The notes under the pieces are model-generated. The model saw only the letters and a program-made list of their open reading frames with translations. It was not told where the DNA came from and ran no database searches. Below are positions 4,513 to 5,345 of a DNA stretch of 5,345 nucleotides, piece after piece. A program made the translations under genes and the position numbers. The first letter of the stretch is position 1. Each line of letters begins with the position of its first letter. Origin of the DNA: Halorhodospira sp. (GTDB lineage: Bacteria; Pseudomonadota; Gammaproteobacteria; Nitrococcales; Halorhodospiraceae); assembly GCA_007121755.1 (NCBI GenBank), contig SKJZ01000185.1, forward strand, positions 1-5,345, written 5' to 3'.

Positions 4513-5345
4513 CTACATTACCTCACGCCACCCGGGCGGCGCCTCGATACCGGGGGAGCGGCCCCGCTGCGTCCCGCCCCGCTCCTCGAACGGCGGCGGC
4601 AAGTGCATCAGCTCCCGCGACTGGCGCAGCACCGGCACCAGTCCGTCGTCGAGGTAGGTCAGGCCGCGCGCCCGGCTGGCCAACTGGAAGTTGCGCATCA
4701 ACTGGTACTTGGGGCTGGTCACCTCGCGGGCGTCGTCCCGCGTATAGACGATGCGCGGGCGGAGAAAGACCATCAGGTTGCGCTTCTCGGAACTGGTCCG
4801 CTCGTAGCGGAAGAGCCAACCGAGGCCGGGGATATCGCCGAGCCACGGCACCTGCTGGGTGGTGGTGCGCACCTGGTCGTCCATCAAACCGCCGAGGACG
4901 ATCACTTGGCCGTCGTCGACCATCGCCGTGGTGTTGATCAGCCGCATGCTGGTGACCAGATCCTCCGCCCCCTCGGGCCGCTCCGCGACGGCCGAGACCT
5001 CCTTCTCGATCTCGAGCTTGATGGCGTCGCCCTCGTTGATCTGCGGCCGGATGCGCAACTGCACCCCGACGTCCTGCCGCTGTATAGAGGAGAACGCTTG
5101 ACCCGAATCCTCAATGGCGCGCCCGGTGATGAACGGGACGTTCTGGCCGACGATGATCTCCGCCTCCTCGTTGTCCATCGTCATCACCGACGGCGTCGAA
5201 AGCACATTGGCGTCGGTATCGGCCGTCAGCGCGCGCAGCAGCAGACCGATGTTGCCGCCGGCGTCGGCGGCGCCGACAGTCGCGCCGTCGACGCGCGGCA
5301 CCCCGGCCTGCGCCCCGGTAGCCGCCGCCTCGCCGATCGAAATCA
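4513..5345 (-). CDS. gspD: T2SS outer-membrane secretin GspD, C-terminal part (5' end beyond right edge)
   Basis: The frame is open from the right edge, giving 277 whole codons of the secretin C-domain; the N0-N3 periplasmic domains lie outside the window. Secretin landmarks in order are NVLSTPSVMTMDNEEAEIIVGQNVPFITG, the QDVGVQLRIRPQINEGDAIKLEIEKEVSAV strand region, NTTAMVDDGQVIVLGGLMDD, VPWLGDIPGLGWLF and KRNLMVFLRPRIVYT. These form the multimeric beta-barrel channel through which folded exoproteins leave the cell. After the barrel, about 70 residues (SPKYQLMRNFQLASRARGL onward) resemble the S-domain region that can bind the pilotin GspS, ending in a Pro/Gly/Arg-rich tail. The GTG near 5301 is internal and not a start. 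It overlaps nothing; gspF starts 6 bases downstream. Confidence 0.96.
   Translation of the reverse strand, partial: ISIGEAAATGAQAGVPRVDGATVGAADAGGNIGLLLRALTADTDANVLSTPSVMTMDNEEAEIIVGQNVPFITGRAIEDSGQAFSSIQRQDVGVQLRIRPQINEGDAIKLEIEKEVSAVAERPEGAEDLVTSMRLINTTAMVDDGQVIVLGGLMDDQVRTTTQQVPWLGDIPGLGWLFRYERTSSEKRNLMVFLRPRIVYTRDDAREVTSPKYQLMRNFQLASRARGLTYLDDGLVPVLRQSRELMHLPPPFEERGGTQRGRSPGIEAPPGWREVM

Overview
The window is part of a type II secretion system (T2SS, general secretory pathway) locus from a high-GC, Gram-negative bacterium. The protein sequences fit a proteobacterium, most likely a gammaproteobacterium. That assignment is inference from protein similarity and base composition, because the window holds no rRNA or other marker gene.

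Layout. At the left edge, the first 53 codons of a GspC-like inner-membrane protein run leftward. A 168-base divergent gap follows, then a rightward pseudopilin cluster gspG-gspH-gspI-gspJ. G and H overlap, and I and J overlap. H and I are separated by an unusual 199-base element whose ends are perfect 54-base inverted repeats. This element contains the end of gspH, a 47-codon open frame that overlaps gspH at its start and gspI at its end, and the TTG start of gspI. After gspJ comes a compact rightward toxin-antitoxin pair (Phd/YefM-type antitoxin plus VapC-type PIN toxin) with its own promoter and a palindromic operator. It sits where gspK would normally be. Converging on it from the right is a leftward pair: gspD (secretin, 5' end beyond the window) followed 6 bases later by gspF (inner-membrane platform).

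How the genes work together. GspG is the major pseudopilin. GspH, GspI and GspJ are minor pseudopilins that prime or cap the periplasmic pseudopilus, which pushes folded exoproteins through the GspD outer-membrane channel. GspF is the membrane platform that couples pseudopilus growth to the cytoplasmic ATPase GspE, and GspC links platform to secretin. GspE, GspK, GspL and GspM are not in the window. The canonical C-D-E-F-G-H-I-J-K order has been broken into opposing blocks.

Most interesting points. (1) The large inverted-repeat element between gspH and gspI, with nested hairpins in its loop. (2) The small frame inside it, coupled by stop/start overlap on both sides, which could carry ribosomes through the hairpin to the gspI start. 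(3) The toxin-antitoxin cassette in place of gspK. No rRNA, tRNA, CRISPR array or transposase gene was seen, and no stretch over 300 bases lacks a gene.
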